Assembly: GCA_902537905.1 (NCBI GenBank)
Contig: CACBDD010000005.1
Location: 1 to 40,240 of the forward strand
Length of the DNA: 40,240 bases
DNA from: an uncultured Pelagibacteraceae bacterium
GTDB lineage: Bacteria > Pseudomonadota > Alphaproteobacteria > Pelagibacterales > Pelagibacteraceae
Direction of reading: 5' to 3'
The position numbers and the translations under genes are program-made. The notes beneath the pieces are model-generated. The model did not search any database. It saw only the letters and a program-made list of their open reading frames with translations, and had not been told where the DNA came from. Shown here in pieces: positions 1 to 9,124 of the stretch. Within the stretch, counting starts at the first letter, position 1, and the number at the start of each line of letters is the position of its first letter.

Positions 1-109
1 CATGCAATACATGGATGGTGTAAAAATAGGTGTATTAACTGGTTCATTGCTATCTACTTTATTTGGTTATTTTTTAATATTACTTACACCAAATAAACCT
101 AAGAAATGA
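1..109 (+). CDS. nhaA: Na+/H+ antiporter NhaA-like, C-terminal end (partial)
   Basis: This is the 3' end of a gene that begins before the window; frame 2 is open from the edge to a TGA at 107-109. The visible tail (VKIGVLTGSLLSTLFGY, then a short polar end) is a glycine-rich last membrane helix followed by a few charged residues, which resembles the C-terminus of NhaA antiporters that exchange sodium for protons across the inner membrane. The ORF track misses it because it has no start inside the window. Its stop overlaps the start of the next gene (ATGA), so the two are probably co-transcribed and translationally coupled. Only about 35 residues are visible, so the family call is moderate. 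Confidence 0.6.
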   Translation, partial: MQYMDGVKIGVLTGSLLSTLFGYFLILLTPNKPKK

Positions 110-648
110 GAAAAATAATATTTTTATTTTCTATATTTATGATTTTGTTTAAAACCTCAGCAATAGCAAACTATGAAAAAAAATTTTATGATTTCAGTAT
201 TGAGAGCATAACCGGCGAAACAATAAATCTAAATGACTACAGAAATAAAGTGATTCTAGTAGTTAATACAGCTAGTTTTTGTGGTTTTACAAAACAATAC
301 GATGAATTACAGAAATTATGGGATTTATATAAAGAAAAAGGTTTAGTTGTACTTGGTGTTCCGTCAAATTCATTTAACCAAGAAAAAAAAAATAATGCAG
401 ATGTAAAAGAATTTTGTGAAGTAAATTTCAATATTAATTTTCCACTAACGACGATCACAGAAGTTAAAGGAGAAAATGCTCATGAACTTTTCAAATGGGC
501 GAAAAATAATCATGGTAAATCGGCAGTTCCAAAATGGAATTTTCATAAAATTTTAATTAACAAAGAAGGTAAAGTTGAAGAAACTTTTGCGTCATTTACT
601 AAACCAATGTCAAAAAAGTTAATTAATTCAATTGAAAGTATATTATAA
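106..648 (+). CDS. Glutathione peroxidase family protein, exported
   Basis: Thiol peroxidase of the glutathione peroxidase family, expected to reduce hydroperoxides. The thioredoxin-like fold carries the signature NTASFCGFTKQY with catalytic Cys59 (a cysteine rather than selenocysteine enzyme). The conserved Gln of the NSFNQE segment and the Trp-Asn pair of KWNFHK are also present, so the catalytic tetrad is complete. Residues 1-21 form a signal peptide ending in SAIA, so the enzyme probably works in the periplasm. At 180 residues it has normal length for the family plus a leader. Its start overlaps the stop of the antiporter gene by four bases, and its own stop overlaps that of the convergent MBL gene by six bases. 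The physiological reductant (glutathione or thioredoxin) cannot be told from sequence. Confidence 0.9.
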   Translation: MRKIIFLFSIFMILFKTSAIANYEKKFYDFSIESITGETINLNDYRNKVILVVNTASFCGFTKQYDELQKLWDLYKEKGLVVLGVPSNSFNQEKKNNADVKEFCEVNFNINFPLTTITEVKGENAHELFKWAKNNHGKSAVPKWNFHKILINKEGKVEETFASFTKPMSKKLINSIESIL

Positions 649-1413
649 TTCCAAAGTTAAGCCATCATGTGCTGGTATAACGTTTTTTGGGCATAACTTT
701 TTAAGAACTTTATAATCTAAAACAGGTGATAAATTTGTAAGAATAGCTTTTTTTGGCTTAAATTTTTTAATTACATTAAGTGAATTTTCTAAATTAAAAT
801 GCGACGGATGAAAATTGTACCACAAACAATCAATTATTAAATATTTTAAGTTTTTAAAATATTTAAAATCCTTTTCAAATATTTTGCTTACATCACTTAT
901 GTAGGCTAATTTTTTATCAATAATAAAACAATTTGAATTTACTTTACCATGTTCAACTATAACAGATTGTATATTAATTTTTTTATTATTATTTTTAGTA
1001 TAAATATTTTTTTGCAATTTATTTAAATTTAATGTAGCTGGATATTCTTTTGTGTAGCTTTTAAAGATATATGAAAAAGAATTTTTTAAATATTTGGATG
1101 TGGAACTATCTGCATAAACATTTATTTGTTTTCTACTATTTATATAAAAAGATCTTAAGTCGTTTATTCCATGAGTTTGATCTCCATGCATATGTGAAAA
1201 AAGAACTTTATTAATTTTTTTAATTTTATGTCTTAAAAGTTGTTGTCTTAAATCTGGAGATGTATCTATTAGTATATTTTCTTCAGTGGTTCTCAATAAA
1301 GCAGAACATCTAGTTCTGTAATTTTTTTTATTATTTGGATCACAATTTCCAAAAAAACCATCTGGTCTTGGTACACCCATTGAACTACCACATCCTAAAA
1401 TTATAAATTTCAT
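643..1413 (-). CDS. MBL-fold metal-dependent hydrolase, PhnP-like
   Basis: Metallo-beta-lactamase fold hydrolase of the group related to PhnP and RNase Z. The N-terminus GCGSSMGVPR and the FGNCDPNNKKNYRTR segment are typical of the PhnP-like alphaproteobacterial subgroup. The metal motif reads SHMHGDQTHG, with Gln where many MBL proteins have His; as I recall this substitution is common in this subgroup, so I do not treat it as inactivation. Later metal ligands are suggested by the YISDVSK and PAHDG segments. It follows tatD by only five bases and is the last gene of the minus-strand run starting at rarD. The substrate is probably a cyclic phosphodiester or similar ester, but this is not determinable here. 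No phn genes are nearby. Confidence 0.82.
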   Translation of the reverse strand: MKFIILGCGSSMGVPRPDGFFGNCDPNNKKNYRTRCSALLRTTEENILIDTSPDLRQQLLRHKIKKINKVLFSHMHGDQTHGINDLRSFYINSRKQINVYADSSTSKYLKNSFSYIFKSYTKEYPATLNLNKLQKNIYTKNNNKKINIQSVIVEHGKVNSNCFIIDKKLAYISDVSKIFEKDFKYFKNLKYLIIDCLWYNFHPSHFNLENSLNVIKKFKPKKAILTNLSPVLDYKVLKKLCPKNVIPAHDGLTLEL

Positions 1414-1418
1414 CTTTT

Positions 1419-2180
1419 TTAATTAAAAAAAAGTTTATTAAAATTTTTAGTAGTTATTTCTATAAGCTCCTCTTTAGAAATATCCTTTATTTCAGCTAAC
1501 TTAGCAGCAGTAAAATCGATAAATGATGGTTCATTTTTTTTTCCTCTATTAGGCACTGGTGCCAAAAAAGGACTATCTGTTTCAATTAAAATGCTTTCAA
1601 TTGGGATTGATTTAAATGTCTCTTGTAAATCAACTGAATTTTTAAAAGTAATGATACCACTAGCTGAAAAGTAAGAATTTAAGGTTAATAATTTTTCTGA
1701 AAATTCTTTTGAACCTGTAAAGCAATGCATTAAAATTTTAATATTTTTATCTTTATATTGATTTAAAATTTCAAATGTTTCATTTTCAGCATTTCTAGAA
1801 TGAACAATTAATGGAATATTAGTTTTTACTGATGCTTCAATATGCTCTTTAAAGCTTGCTATTTGTTTATTTTTTTCACTATTATTATAATAAAAATCTA
1901 ATCCAGTTTCACCAATACCTATAATTTTTTTATTGTCTTTTAAATTATCAATTATCTCATTTGCAGAAATTATATTAGAAGAACTTTCATGTGGATGAAT
2001 ACCAATTGTGCCATAAATCATTTCATCTCTATTGACTAACTCCTTAACTCTAGAGAAGCTTTTAAAGGATGTAGATATTGTTAATAATTTTTTGATGCCA
2101 ACATCTCTCGATCTTTGCAAAACATTTGGTAAGTCAGAGAATAAAGGTTCATGATCTAAATGACAGTGTGAATCAATCAT
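1419..2180 (-). CDS. TatD family hydrolase (YcfH-like DNase)
   Basis: Metal-dependent TIM-barrel hydrolase of the TatD family, which has 3'-5' deoxyribonuclease and related activities. The metal-binding signature is IDSHCHLDH at the N-terminus, followed by GIGETGLDFYY (bridging Glu), VHSRNAENETF, MHCFTGS and the terminal ETDSPFLAP with the last Asp ligand. At 253 residues the length is normal. The gene overlaps the end of metG by eight bases. The order holB-metG-tatD-MBL hydrolase is widespread in alphaproteobacteria, which supports a single transcript. The cellular role may be DNA repair or quality control; the sequence does not decide. Confidence 0.93.
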   Translation of the reverse strand: MIDSHCHLDHEPLFSDLPNVLQRSRDVGIKKLLTISTSFKSFSRVKELVNRDEMIYGTIGIHPHESSSNIISANEIIDNLKDNKKIIGIGETGLDFYYNNSEKNKQIASFKEHIEASVKTNIPLIVHSRNAENETFEILNQYKDKNIKILMHCFTGSKEFSEKLLTLNSYFSASGIITFKNSVDLQETFKSIPIESILIETDSPFLAPVPNRGKKNEPSFIDFTAAKLAEIKDISKEELIEITTKNFNKLFFN

Positions 2181-3714
2181 TATTTTTTTCTATTTTTTGA
2201 AATAGTATATCAATTTTATTGATATTATCTCCTTTGGTTAAATATTCATTATTTGAAATAGTATTTAATTTTATTTGAGTTTCATTAATATCAAAAATTT
2301 TCAGTGCTTTTAGAGAAGATACTGGAATGATTGGATATAGTAAGAAACTTATTTTCCTAACAATTTCTAATGTAGTATATACAATTGTATTTAATCTGAT
2401 TTTTTCATCTTTCTTTTTCCATGGTTCCTGATCATTAAAATACTTATTGGCCTCAAAAAGAGAATTAACAATATAGTCTATATAAAAGTTGATATTTTGA
2501 TGATCAATTTTAGATCTAATATTATCTAAATTATCTTGGTACTTATTTAAAATTAATAAATCTTCATCTTGAAATTTAATTTCAGATGGAATTTTTCCAT
2601 CACAGTTTTTTATAGCAAAAGCCGTTACTCTTTGGCATAAATTTCCATAGTTATTTGCTAAATCGCTGTTGATACAATCTTCCAATCTATCCTGAGAAAT
2701 GTTGCCATCATTACCGAAAGAAACTTCTTTAATTAAATAATATCTTAATGGATCTAAACCATATTCTTTAATTATCACTAAAGGATCCAAAATATTTCCC
2801 TTGGATTTTGACATTTTTTCTTCTCCAGATAAAATCCAACCATGACCATAAACTCTTTTTGGTAAATCAATTTTAGCAGCTAATAAAAAAGCTGGCCAAT
2901 ATACAGCGTGAAATCGTAGTATATCTTTACCAATTAAATGTATTGAAGCGGGCCAAAATTTTTTGAACAATTCATCTTTTTTATTAGGATAATTTAATGC
3001 ACTTAAATAATTTGTAAGTGCATCTAACCAAACATATATAACGTGATTTTTATTACTTGGAACTGGTATTCCCCATGAAAAACTTTTCCTACTGACAGAA
3101 AGATCTTTTAGACCACTTTTTACAAAACTAATAACTTCATTTCGTCTAGATTCTGGATAGATAAAATCTGGATTGTCTTCATAATATTTTATTAATGGTT
3201 TTTCCCATTTTGAAAGTCTAAAAAAATAAGACTCTTCCTCAATCCATTCCACTGGAGATTTGGATGATATAGCTATTTTTTTACCATCTATTTCTTCAAT
3301 TTCATCTTCGTTATAAAAAGCCTCATCAGATACTGAATACCATCCAGAATAATTTGATAGATAAATATCATCGTTTTTTTCAAGTTCAGACCAAAGATAT
3401 TGCACAGTTTTTTTATGTCTATCCTCAGTTGTTCTGATGAAATCAGTGTTGCATAAATTGAGCGTATCAGATAGGTCACGAAAAGTTTTGCTTATTTGAT
3501 CACAAAATTTTTGAGGAGTTTCACCTGCTCGTTCTGCTGATCTTTGTATTTTTAAACCGTGCTCATCAGTTCCAGTTAGAAAATGTACTTTATAATCATC
3601 AATAATTTTAAATCTTGCAAAAAAATCTGCAACTATACTTGAATATGCATGTCCCATATGAGGTTTAGCTGATGGATAATATATAGGAGTTGTAATATAA
3701 AAATTTTTATTCAT
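2173..3714 (-). CDS. metG: Methionyl-tRNA synthetase
   Basis: Class I aminoacyl-tRNA synthetase that charges tRNA-Met in the cytoplasm. The HIGH motif reads HMGH at residues 19-22, in the context TTPIYYPSAKPHMGHAY. The KMSKS loop is exact (residues 300-304). At 513 residues it is the short form without the C-terminal EMAP/Trbp-like tRNA-binding domain. The connective segment (YSGWYSVSDEAFYNEDE) lacks zinc-knuckle cysteines, as expected for the alphaproteobacterial type. The gene overlaps holB by eight bases upstream and tatD by eight bases downstream, so translation is likely coupled. Nothing in it is broken. Confidence 0.97.
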   Translation of the reverse strand: MNKNFYITTPIYYPSAKPHMGHAYSSIVADFFARFKIIDDYKVHFLTGTDEHGLKIQRSAERAGETPQKFCDQISKTFRDLSDTLNLCNTDFIRTTEDRHKKTVQYLWSELEKNDDIYLSNYSGWYSVSDEAFYNEDEIEEIDGKKIAISSKSPVEWIEEESYFFRLSKWEKPLIKYYEDNPDFIYPESRRNEVISFVKSGLKDLSVSRKSFSWGIPVPSNKNHVIYVWLDALTNYLSALNYPNKKDELFKKFWPASIHLIGKDILRFHAVYWPAFLLAAKIDLPKRVYGHGWILSGEEKMSKSKGNILDPLVIIKEYGLDPLRYYLIKEVSFGNDGNISQDRLEDCINSDLANNYGNLCQRVTAFAIKNCDGKIPSEIKFQDEDLLILNKYQDNLDNIRSKIDHQNINFYIDYIVNSLFEANKYFNDQEPWKKKDEKIRLNTIVYTTLEIVRKISFLLYPIIPVSSLKALKIFDINETQIKLNTISNNEYLTKGDNINKIDILFQKIEKNND

Positions 3715-4636
3715 TTAAAACTTTATCCTCAAATTCCATAAATAGTGTCTCTTCGTCTAAATTATATATTTTAGTGTCATTAATTTTTTTTAAAAAATAA
3801 TGATAATGATGAAATAAATTAATATTTTTTGTAGATATATTGTTTCTAAAATAAACTTCAATAAAAGAATAAATTAATTGAATAATTGGTTTACTTTTTT
3901 TGTAAGCTTTACTTGTTATTAAACTTTTCAAAAAAATATCTAAATTACTATTCTTAAGATCTAAATCATAATCTTCAGCTAGTTTTAATAATTCATATAA
4001 TTTACCTGGTGTTATAAAATAACTTAATAAATTTTGATTTATTAAGTTATGAACATCATCATTTATTAATTGATTGATAATTTCAATAGACTGATCATTT
4101 GTTAAAAAAATTTTGAAATTTAAACATCTTGACTTAAGTGTAGGTAAAACTCTTTTGTTATTATTAATTAAGATAAAATTTATATTTTCATTAGGTTCTT
4201 CCAATACTTTTAGTAAAGCATTGATTGAATTCAAATTTAATAACTCAATATTATCAATTAAAACAAATCTTTTTTTTTTATTAAATGAGGATTTATTTAG
4301 ATTAATTATTAAGTCTCTTATTTGATTTATATCTATATTTTTTTTATCTTCTGCAACGTCTATAAGATTAAAATTTGGATTAGATTTATTTTGTATAAGT
4401 TTAAATGATTTATTCTCTAAATTAATTTCATTATTTTTAATATCATATGAATTTTCCTCATCTTCTGATAATACAAAGTTTATTAAATGATAACCTAAAG
4501 TTGCTTTACCTATTCCTTTTTCTCCAGATAAAAGTATTTTATTTGGTAATTTGTTATTTAAAAATAATTTACATAAGTGATTAAAAATTTCGTGATGTCC
4601 ATATAAATTATGTTGTATAGATGAATTTAATTTCAT
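3707..4636 (-). CDS. holB: DNA polymerase III delta-prime subunit
   Basis: Clamp-loader subunit of the replicative polymerase. The AAA+ fold shows a Walker A-like motif GEKGIGKA at residues 38-45, then FVLIDNIELL in the Walker B position. The segment NALLKVLEEPNENINFILI and the SRC motif (LKSRCLNF) are diagnostic of clamp-loader subunits. The four zinc-binding cysteines usually found after Walker A in delta-prime and tau are absent, and the region is lysine- and asparagine-rich, so the protein is divergent. At 309 residues it is close to normal. It overlaps tmk by four bases upstream and metG by eight bases downstream; tmk-holB adjacency is common in bacteria and supports the call. Confidence 0.88.
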   Translation of the reverse strand: MKLNSSIQHNLYGHHEIFNHLCKLFLNNKLPNKILLSGEKGIGKATLGYHLINFVLSEDEENSYDIKNNEINLENKSFKLIQNKSNPNFNLIDVAEDKKNIDINQIRDLIINLNKSSFNKKKRFVLIDNIELLNLNSINALLKVLEEPNENINFILINNNKRVLPTLKSRCLNFKIFLTNDQSIEIINQLINDDVHNLINQNLLSYFITPGKLYELLKLAEDYDLDLKNSNLDIFLKSLITSKAYKKSKPIIQLIYSFIEVYFRNNISTKNINLFHHYHYFLKKINDTKIYNLDEETLFMEFEDKVLNE

Positions 4637-5250
4637 TTAATTAATTTTTTAACTTGATTGATAATTAGTTCTTCATTTTTCTTAATATCTAAATTTGAGT
4701 CAATTACTTTATATTTTTTTTTATTTAATTTAGATAAATCGAGAAATCCCTTTTGAACCTTGTTATAAAAACTAGCATTAAATTGATCATATCTATTTAA
4801 AGATTTACGCATTTTTAATCTTAAGAAAAGATTTTTTTTATTAACAACATTAAGAAATGTAAAATTCACTTTTATATTTTTTAATAAATATTTATTTAAT
4901 GTATTTATAATCTTAATATCAACACCCATACCAAAGTGCTGATAAGCAATTGTTGAGTCTGTAAATCTATCAATCAAGATAATTTTTTTTTTATAAAATT
5001 TTTTAATAAGGTTAATATTTTCACTTCTAGCAGCTAAATATAAAAGTAGATCTGTTTTTACATTAAAATTAGATTTTTTATTTAAAATTAATTTTCTGAT
5101 TTTTTCAGAATTTAAACTTCCACCTGGTTCTCTGATTCTTATGTATTTAAATTTATTTTTTTCTAAAAACCTGGATATAACTTTAATATGGTGGCTTTTA
5201 CCACTGCCCTCAATACCTTCAAAAACTATTATGGGTTTCTTAGACATCAC
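4633..5250 (-). CDS. tmk: Thymidylate kinase
   Basis: Phosphorylates dTMP to dTDP in the dTTP synthesis pathway. The P-loop is GIEGSGKS (residues 12-19), followed by the substrate motif REPGGS and the DRF motif in LIDRFTDSTIAYQ. The length of 205 residues is normal. Two adjacent ATG codons begin the ORF; the second (MSKKPIIVFEG) is an equally good start. The 5' end overlaps the end of the carboxypeptidase gene by eleven bases and the stop overlaps holB by four, so the gene sits inside one compact transcript. The LID region is lysine-rich, in line with the composition of the genome. Confidence 0.95.
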   Translation of the reverse strand: MMSKKPIIVFEGIEGSGKSHHIKVISRFLEKNKFKYIRIREPGGSLNSEKIRKLILNKKSNFNVKTDLLLYLAARSENINLIKKFYKKKIILIDRFTDSTIAYQHFGMGVDIKIINTLNKYLLKNIKVNFTFLNVVNKKNLFLRLKMRKSLNRYDQFNASFYNKVQKGFLDLSKLNKKKYKVIDSNLDIKKNEELIINQVKKLIK

Positions 5251-6391
5251 CCCAAATTAGGTAGTTTAATGATTTAAGCAATCTAGAAAAGAAATTTACT
5301 TTTTTAATTTCTTTTGAAGCAAGCAAATCATATTCACCTACTAATTCTTGGTCATAAACCACTTTTAATGTTGCAACTTTTTGATCTTTATTTATTGGCG
5401 CTTCAACAGGACCATTGTAGTTTACAGAAACTTTTAGTAATTTTTTCTTTGCTTTTTTAATTGTTTTGTAAATATCTTCATTTGTATAAACATCTACTGT
5501 CTTTTCTTTGCCTAACCAAACGTCTATTTTTTGAAAAGGTTTATTTGCCTCAGTTATTTTTACTAAATCAAAATTTGTAAGTGCATATGTTAACATTTTT
5601 GTGCTCTCTTTAGATCTTGAATTTTTTGATTTAAAACCACTTCCAACTGCAATCAACCTTCTACCATTTCTATCTATTGATGATGCTAATGAATATTTTT
5701 CTAAAGCGAGATATCCAGTTTTAATACCATCTGCGCCAAGATTTTTATATAAGAGAGGATTTCTATTACCTTGTGTTATTGGATCACCTCCTGTTCTGTC
5801 CCAAGTAAATTCTTTTTCTGCAAACATTTTATAAAATTCGGGATGTTCTTTGATTAAATATCTTGACATAATCATTATATCTCTAACTGTTGAACGATTA
5901 TCGGGATGATTGATACCAGATGAATTAGAAAAAATCGTATTATCCATACCTAACTCTTTAGCTTTGGCTGTCATTAAAATTGCAAATTCTTCTTCCGTAC
6001 CAGCTATACCTTCAGCTAATGCTACACAAGCATCATTGCCGGATGCTATGATTATTCCTTTGAGTAAATTTTCAACTGAAACCTGATCTCCAACCATAAT
6101 AAACATTGACGAGTATCCTGAGGTGGATAATCTCCAAGCTCTTTCTGAGATAATAAACTTTTCATCCATATTTAAATCACCAGACTTAATTAAATCAAAG
6201 GCAATAATTGAAGTCATGATTTTTGTCATAGACGCAGGATAGATTGATAAGTCTGCCTCTTTTTCAAAAAGAATTTCTCCAGAATGATAATCTTGAATTA
6301 TTGCAGTTTTTGCTTTGACATCAAAATTTGCAAATGATTTAGTTACAAAAAATATGAATATTAAAATAATTAAATATAATTTTTTATACAT
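5240..6391 (-). CDS. D-alanyl-D-alanine carboxypeptidase (PBP5/6 type)
   Basis: Low-molecular-weight penicillin-binding protein that removes the terminal D-Ala of peptidoglycan stem peptides in the periplasm. All three catalytic motifs are seen: SMTK (Ser54-Lys57), SGN (117-119) and KTG (224-226). Residues 1-21 form a signal peptide. The domain after about residue 285 is the beta-rich PBP5 C-terminal domain, and the end (LLKSLNYLIWGDV) looks like a short amphipathic membrane anchor. Length (383 residues) fits the DacA/DacC group; which paralogue cannot be told. It overlaps the RlpA-like gene by eight bases and tmk by eleven. Together with the next two genes it forms a cell-wall remodelling block. 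Confidence 0.93.
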   Translation of the reverse strand: MYKKLYLIILIFIFFVTKSFANFDVKAKTAIIQDYHSGEILFEKEADLSIYPASMTKIMTSIIAFDLIKSGDLNMDEKFIISERAWRLSTSGYSSMFIMVGDQVSVENLLKGIIIASGNDACVALAEGIAGTEEEFAILMTAKAKELGMDNTIFSNSSGINHPDNRSTVRDIMIMSRYLIKEHPEFYKMFAEKEFTWDRTGGDPITQGNRNPLLYKNLGADGIKTGYLALEKYSLASSIDRNGRRLIAVGSGFKSKNSRSKESTKMLTYALTNFDLVKITEANKPFQKIDVWLGKEKTVDVYTNEDIYKTIKKAKKKLLKVSVNYNGPVEAPINKDQKVATLKVVYDQELVGEYDLLASKEIKKVNFFSRLLKSLNYLIWGDV

Positions 6392-7223
6392 CTTTAATAA
6401 TTTTCAGGTTTTCAAAGTTTAGTTTTTCAATTTCGTCAAATGACTCTTGAATTTTTTTTATATCATTATATGGACCTAATAATACCCTAAATTTTGTTTG
6501 TGATAATTTTTTTATTATGGGGTTTTTTATGTCAGTTTCATCCTTGATTCTTTTAATCATATTTTCTGCTGAGTCCTTATAATAAAAGTCTGCGATTTTA
6601 ATTGAGTACAGAAAATTACTTTGGGCAATTTTAGGTAATTCTTTTTTTTCTACAGTTCCTAAATTATCTATAGTTATTCCATCAACGGGAGCTTTTTGAG
6701 CAACTTTTTTTTCCTCATCAAATGTTTTTGCTTTTTTTGCTACAAAAGTTGATTTATTAGAAATTAAAGATAATTCAACATAAGGTTCATTTTCATCAAG
6801 TAATAATTCATCAACGATTCTTTTAGTGATTACTGAATTATAAAAATTTGAAAAAATTGCATTATTAGATATTACTTGAGCAATCACAGTTTTTGTATTT
6901 TCAGGATTAGTAATTTTTACAAAAGAATTTTTTCTAATTTTTGTATGAAATATATATAATCCTCTGTTGTCTATTTTTTTTGATATTTTTTTTTCATTAA
7001 ATAATATTTCATTATAAATTAAAGCAAAACCTTGATTGGTATATTCTCTATTAAAAATATATTTTGAGCTGTCTTCTTCGATTTTTTTTGGAGGTTTGGA
7101 AGATACCTTTTCTTTAATTATATCAGGTTCTGTTTTAATTATTATTTTTTGAGGTTTTTCTACTTGTTTGCAGCCAATAAGTAAAACTAATAAAAATAAT
7201 GAAATTATTATTTTAAAGCTCAT
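6384..7223 (-). CDS. SPOR-domain lipoprotein, degenerate RlpA-like
   Basis: Predicted outer-membrane or periplasmic lipoprotein. The leader ends in the lipobox LLIGC (Cys18). The middle (about 70-165) resembles the double-psi beta-barrel of RlpA septal lytic transglycosylases, with the segment VKITNPENTKTVIAQV aligning to the usual 'VRVTNLENGRSVVVRV'. The catalytic VNDRGPF-type segment is replaced by VISNNAIFSN, so the active-site Asp appears lost. The last about 75 residues (LYSIKIADFYYKDSAENM to the end) read as a SPOR domain, which binds denuded glycan at division sites. It is probably a peptidoglycan-binding protein rather than an active lytic enzyme. It overlaps the MltB-like gene by eleven bases upstream and the carboxypeptidase downstream by eight. 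Confidence 0.7.
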   Translation of the reverse strand: MSFKIIISLFLLVLLIGCKQVEKPQKIIIKTEPDIIKEKVSSKPPKKIEEDSSKYIFNREYTNQGFALIYNEILFNEKKISKKIDNRGLYIFHTKIRKNSFVKITNPENTKTVIAQVISNNAIFSNFYNSVITKRIVDELLLDENEPYVELSLISNKSTFVAKKAKTFDEEKKVAQKAPVDGITIDNLGTVEKKELPKIAQSNFLYSIKIADFYYKDSAENMIKRIKDETDIKNPIIKKLSQTKFRVLLGPYNDIKKIQESFDEIEKLNFENLKIIKDV

Positions 7224-8214
7224 TTTTAAATTTATCCTTTAATGTACAAACAGCTAAAGCAAATCTCAATGACCTGTTCCATTGTAAAATTATTTCATAA
7301 TTATCGAATACTACATAAGCTGGATTTAAAGTTTCAGCATCAGGAATTATATCTTTATCCGGTGTTATTATTGCTACCTCTAAATCATTGTAAGTATTTG
7401 GGATAATTGAATTATTTTGAATATATTTTCTAAAAAACTTTAATTGATTTTTGTCATGTAATTTTTTTGCAGAAATATTTAAATATTTTTTTGGAATTTC
7501 GTTTTTTAAATCAATTCTGTAAAAACATGGTCCATTAGTCTTCCAACCTATTTTTTTCAAATAATTACTTGCGGAAGCGTACGCATCAGGATTGCTTTTT
7601 AAGTTTATAGAACCATTTTTATCATAGTCGGTAGCATAATTTTTTATCGTAGAGGGCATGAATTGGAAATAACCAAAAGCACCTGCCCATGAACCATACA
7701 ATGTTTTATAATTAATTTTTTTTTTTTCTATTAAATTTAAAAGTATTAAGAGTTCTTTAGTAAAAAATTCAGATCTTCTTTTATCAAAACTTAATGTGGC
7801 AAGTGAAGAAAGAATATCCATTTTACCTACATAAGTTCCAAAATTTGTTTCTATCCCCATTAATGATAAAAGAAGTTCTTTTTCTATATTAAACTCATTT
7901 TCAACAGAATTAATTAATTTTAAATTATCAATATATAATTTTTTTCCTAATTTAACTTTTTTGTCGGTGGTTCTTTTTGTTATGTATGTTTTTGTATCTT
8001 CATAAAACTCAGGTTGATATCTATCATATTTAATTACATTTGATAAAAACTGAGTGTTAGACATAACTAGATCAAATGTTTCTTCTGAAATATTATTTTT
8101 AAGAGCAATTTTTTTGAAATTTTTTTTCCAATTTTCAAATTCAATATTTACGTCTGCTAGACTGATATTATGTAAAAAGAGAGATAAAAAAAATATAAGT
8201 TTAATTAGTTTCAT
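7213..8214 (-). CDS. Lytic murein transglycosylase, MltB family
   Basis: Cleaves peptidoglycan glycan strands with formation of anhydromuramoyl ends, in the periplasm. The signal peptide covers residues 1-20 (ends SLA); no lipobox is present, so it is probably soluble rather than lipid-anchored like E. coli MltB. The catalytic Glu122 lies in SLMGIETNFGTYVG. The fold signature GSWAGAFGYFQFMPST follows. The segment YDKNGSINL corresponds to the EF-hand-like metal loop known from Slt35/MltB. Length is 333 residues, typical. It lies between rarD (overlap 14 bases) and the SPOR lipoprotein, forming with it and the carboxypeptidase a wall-turnover cluster. Confidence 0.93.
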   Translation of the reverse strand: MKLIKLIFFLSLFLHNISLADVNIEFENWKKNFKKIALKNNISEETFDLVMSNTQFLSNVIKYDRYQPEFYEDTKTYITKRTTDKKVKLGKKLYIDNLKLINSVENEFNIEKELLLSLMGIETNFGTYVGKMDILSSLATLSFDKRRSEFFTKELLILLNLIEKKKINYKTLYGSWAGAFGYFQFMPSTIKNYATDYDKNGSINLKSNPDAYASASNYLKKIGWKTNGPCFYRIDLKNEIPKKYLNISAKKLHDKNQLKFFRKYIQNNSIIPNTYNDLEVAIITPDKDIIPDAETLNPAYVVFDNYEIILQWNRSLRFALAVCTLKDKFKNEL

Positions 8215-9079
8215 ATAAATCTCTCAAATATATAATTACAGCAAACCAGATTATAATAAAACTTACTAATTTATTAAATGAGAAAACTTCATTGTAATAA
8301 AAAAAACCTAATAAAAATTGAAGAGTTGGTGTAATGTAGAAAATCATTCCTGACGGTCCTAAACCACATAATTCAACTCCTCTTACATATAAAAATAGAG
8401 GTATTACAGTCATTGGACCGGCTAATAATATTATTAACATCATTGAAGGATTGGATAATGAGAAATCATTGTAACCTTTGGCTGCAATCATATAAAATAC
8501 AATTATTGCAATTGGTAATATAAATAAACTTTCTATTAAAAGACCAATATCAGTATCTACATTTATTTTTTTTCTCACTAAATTGTAAAACCCCCAACTT
8601 AAAGCTACAATTAAACCAACCCAAGGAAGAGATTTTAAGCTTACAAAAATTAAATATAAAATTGATAAAATAACTAACGTAATTGAAAATATTCTTTTAT
8701 TATTTAATTTCTCTTTAAAAAAAATATAACCAAGAAGCACACTTAATATTGGCATTATAAAATAACCAAAACTAGCATCAATTATTCTATTAGTAGCGAT
8801 AGCGTAAATCCAAACTCCCCAATTAAGAAAAATCAAGAAACCTGAGATAAATAAATAAATAAGATTTTTTTTATTTTTAATTATTTTTAAAAAAATATCC
8901 CATTTAGAAAAAAAGAAGGTTGTTAATATTAAAGTCAACGTTGTCCATAAACATCTGTGAATTACAAGTTCAATATAACCAATAAAAGTAACATATTTAA
9001 AATACAAAACTCCAAAAAAACCCCACCAAAAAGATCCAAATCCAGCAAGTAAAAGACCTTTATTAAATTCTTTATTCAT
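8201..9079 (-). CDS. rarD: RarD-type EamA family transporter
   Basis: Inner-membrane transporter of the drug/metabolite superfamily. The protein is a run of about ten hydrophobic helices in two EamA repeats, and the N-terminus NKGLLLAGFGSFWWGFFGVLYFKY matches the RarD subgroup. Further RarD-like segments are LSWGFYNLVRKK and the late GLGPSGMIFYITPTLQFLLG. The length (292 residues) is normal. The substrate is unknown for the family; the 'chloramphenicol-sensitive' label is historical. This is the first gene of the minus-strand run ending at 643, so its promoter must lie in the 85-base gap between its start and the truncated tRNA-Ser copy, back to back with the tRNA promoter. Confidence 0.85.
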   Translation of the reverse strand: MNKEFNKGLLLAGFGSFWWGFFGVLYFKYVTFIGYIELVIHRCLWTTLTLILTTFFFSKWDIFLKIIKNKKNLIYLFISGFLIFLNWGVWIYAIATNRIIDASFGYFIMPILSVLLGYIFFKEKLNNKRIFSITLVILSILYLIFVSLKSLPWVGLIVALSWGFYNLVRKKINVDTDIGLLIESLFILPIAIIVFYMIAAKGYNDFSLSNPSMMLIILLAGPMTVIPLFLYVRGVELCGLGPSGMIFYITPTLQFLLGFFYYNEVFSFNKLVSFIIIWFAVIIYLRDLYETN

Positions 9080-9124
9080 TGTGCGTTGATATTAGTCTTT
9101 AATGAGTTTTTTACGACTATTTTA

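Noticed and set aside
643-1413. Inactive MBL protein because of DQ instead of DH in the metal motif
   Set aside because: The rest of the motif is intact and, as I recall, the HGDQTHG form is usual in this alphaproteobacterial subgroup.
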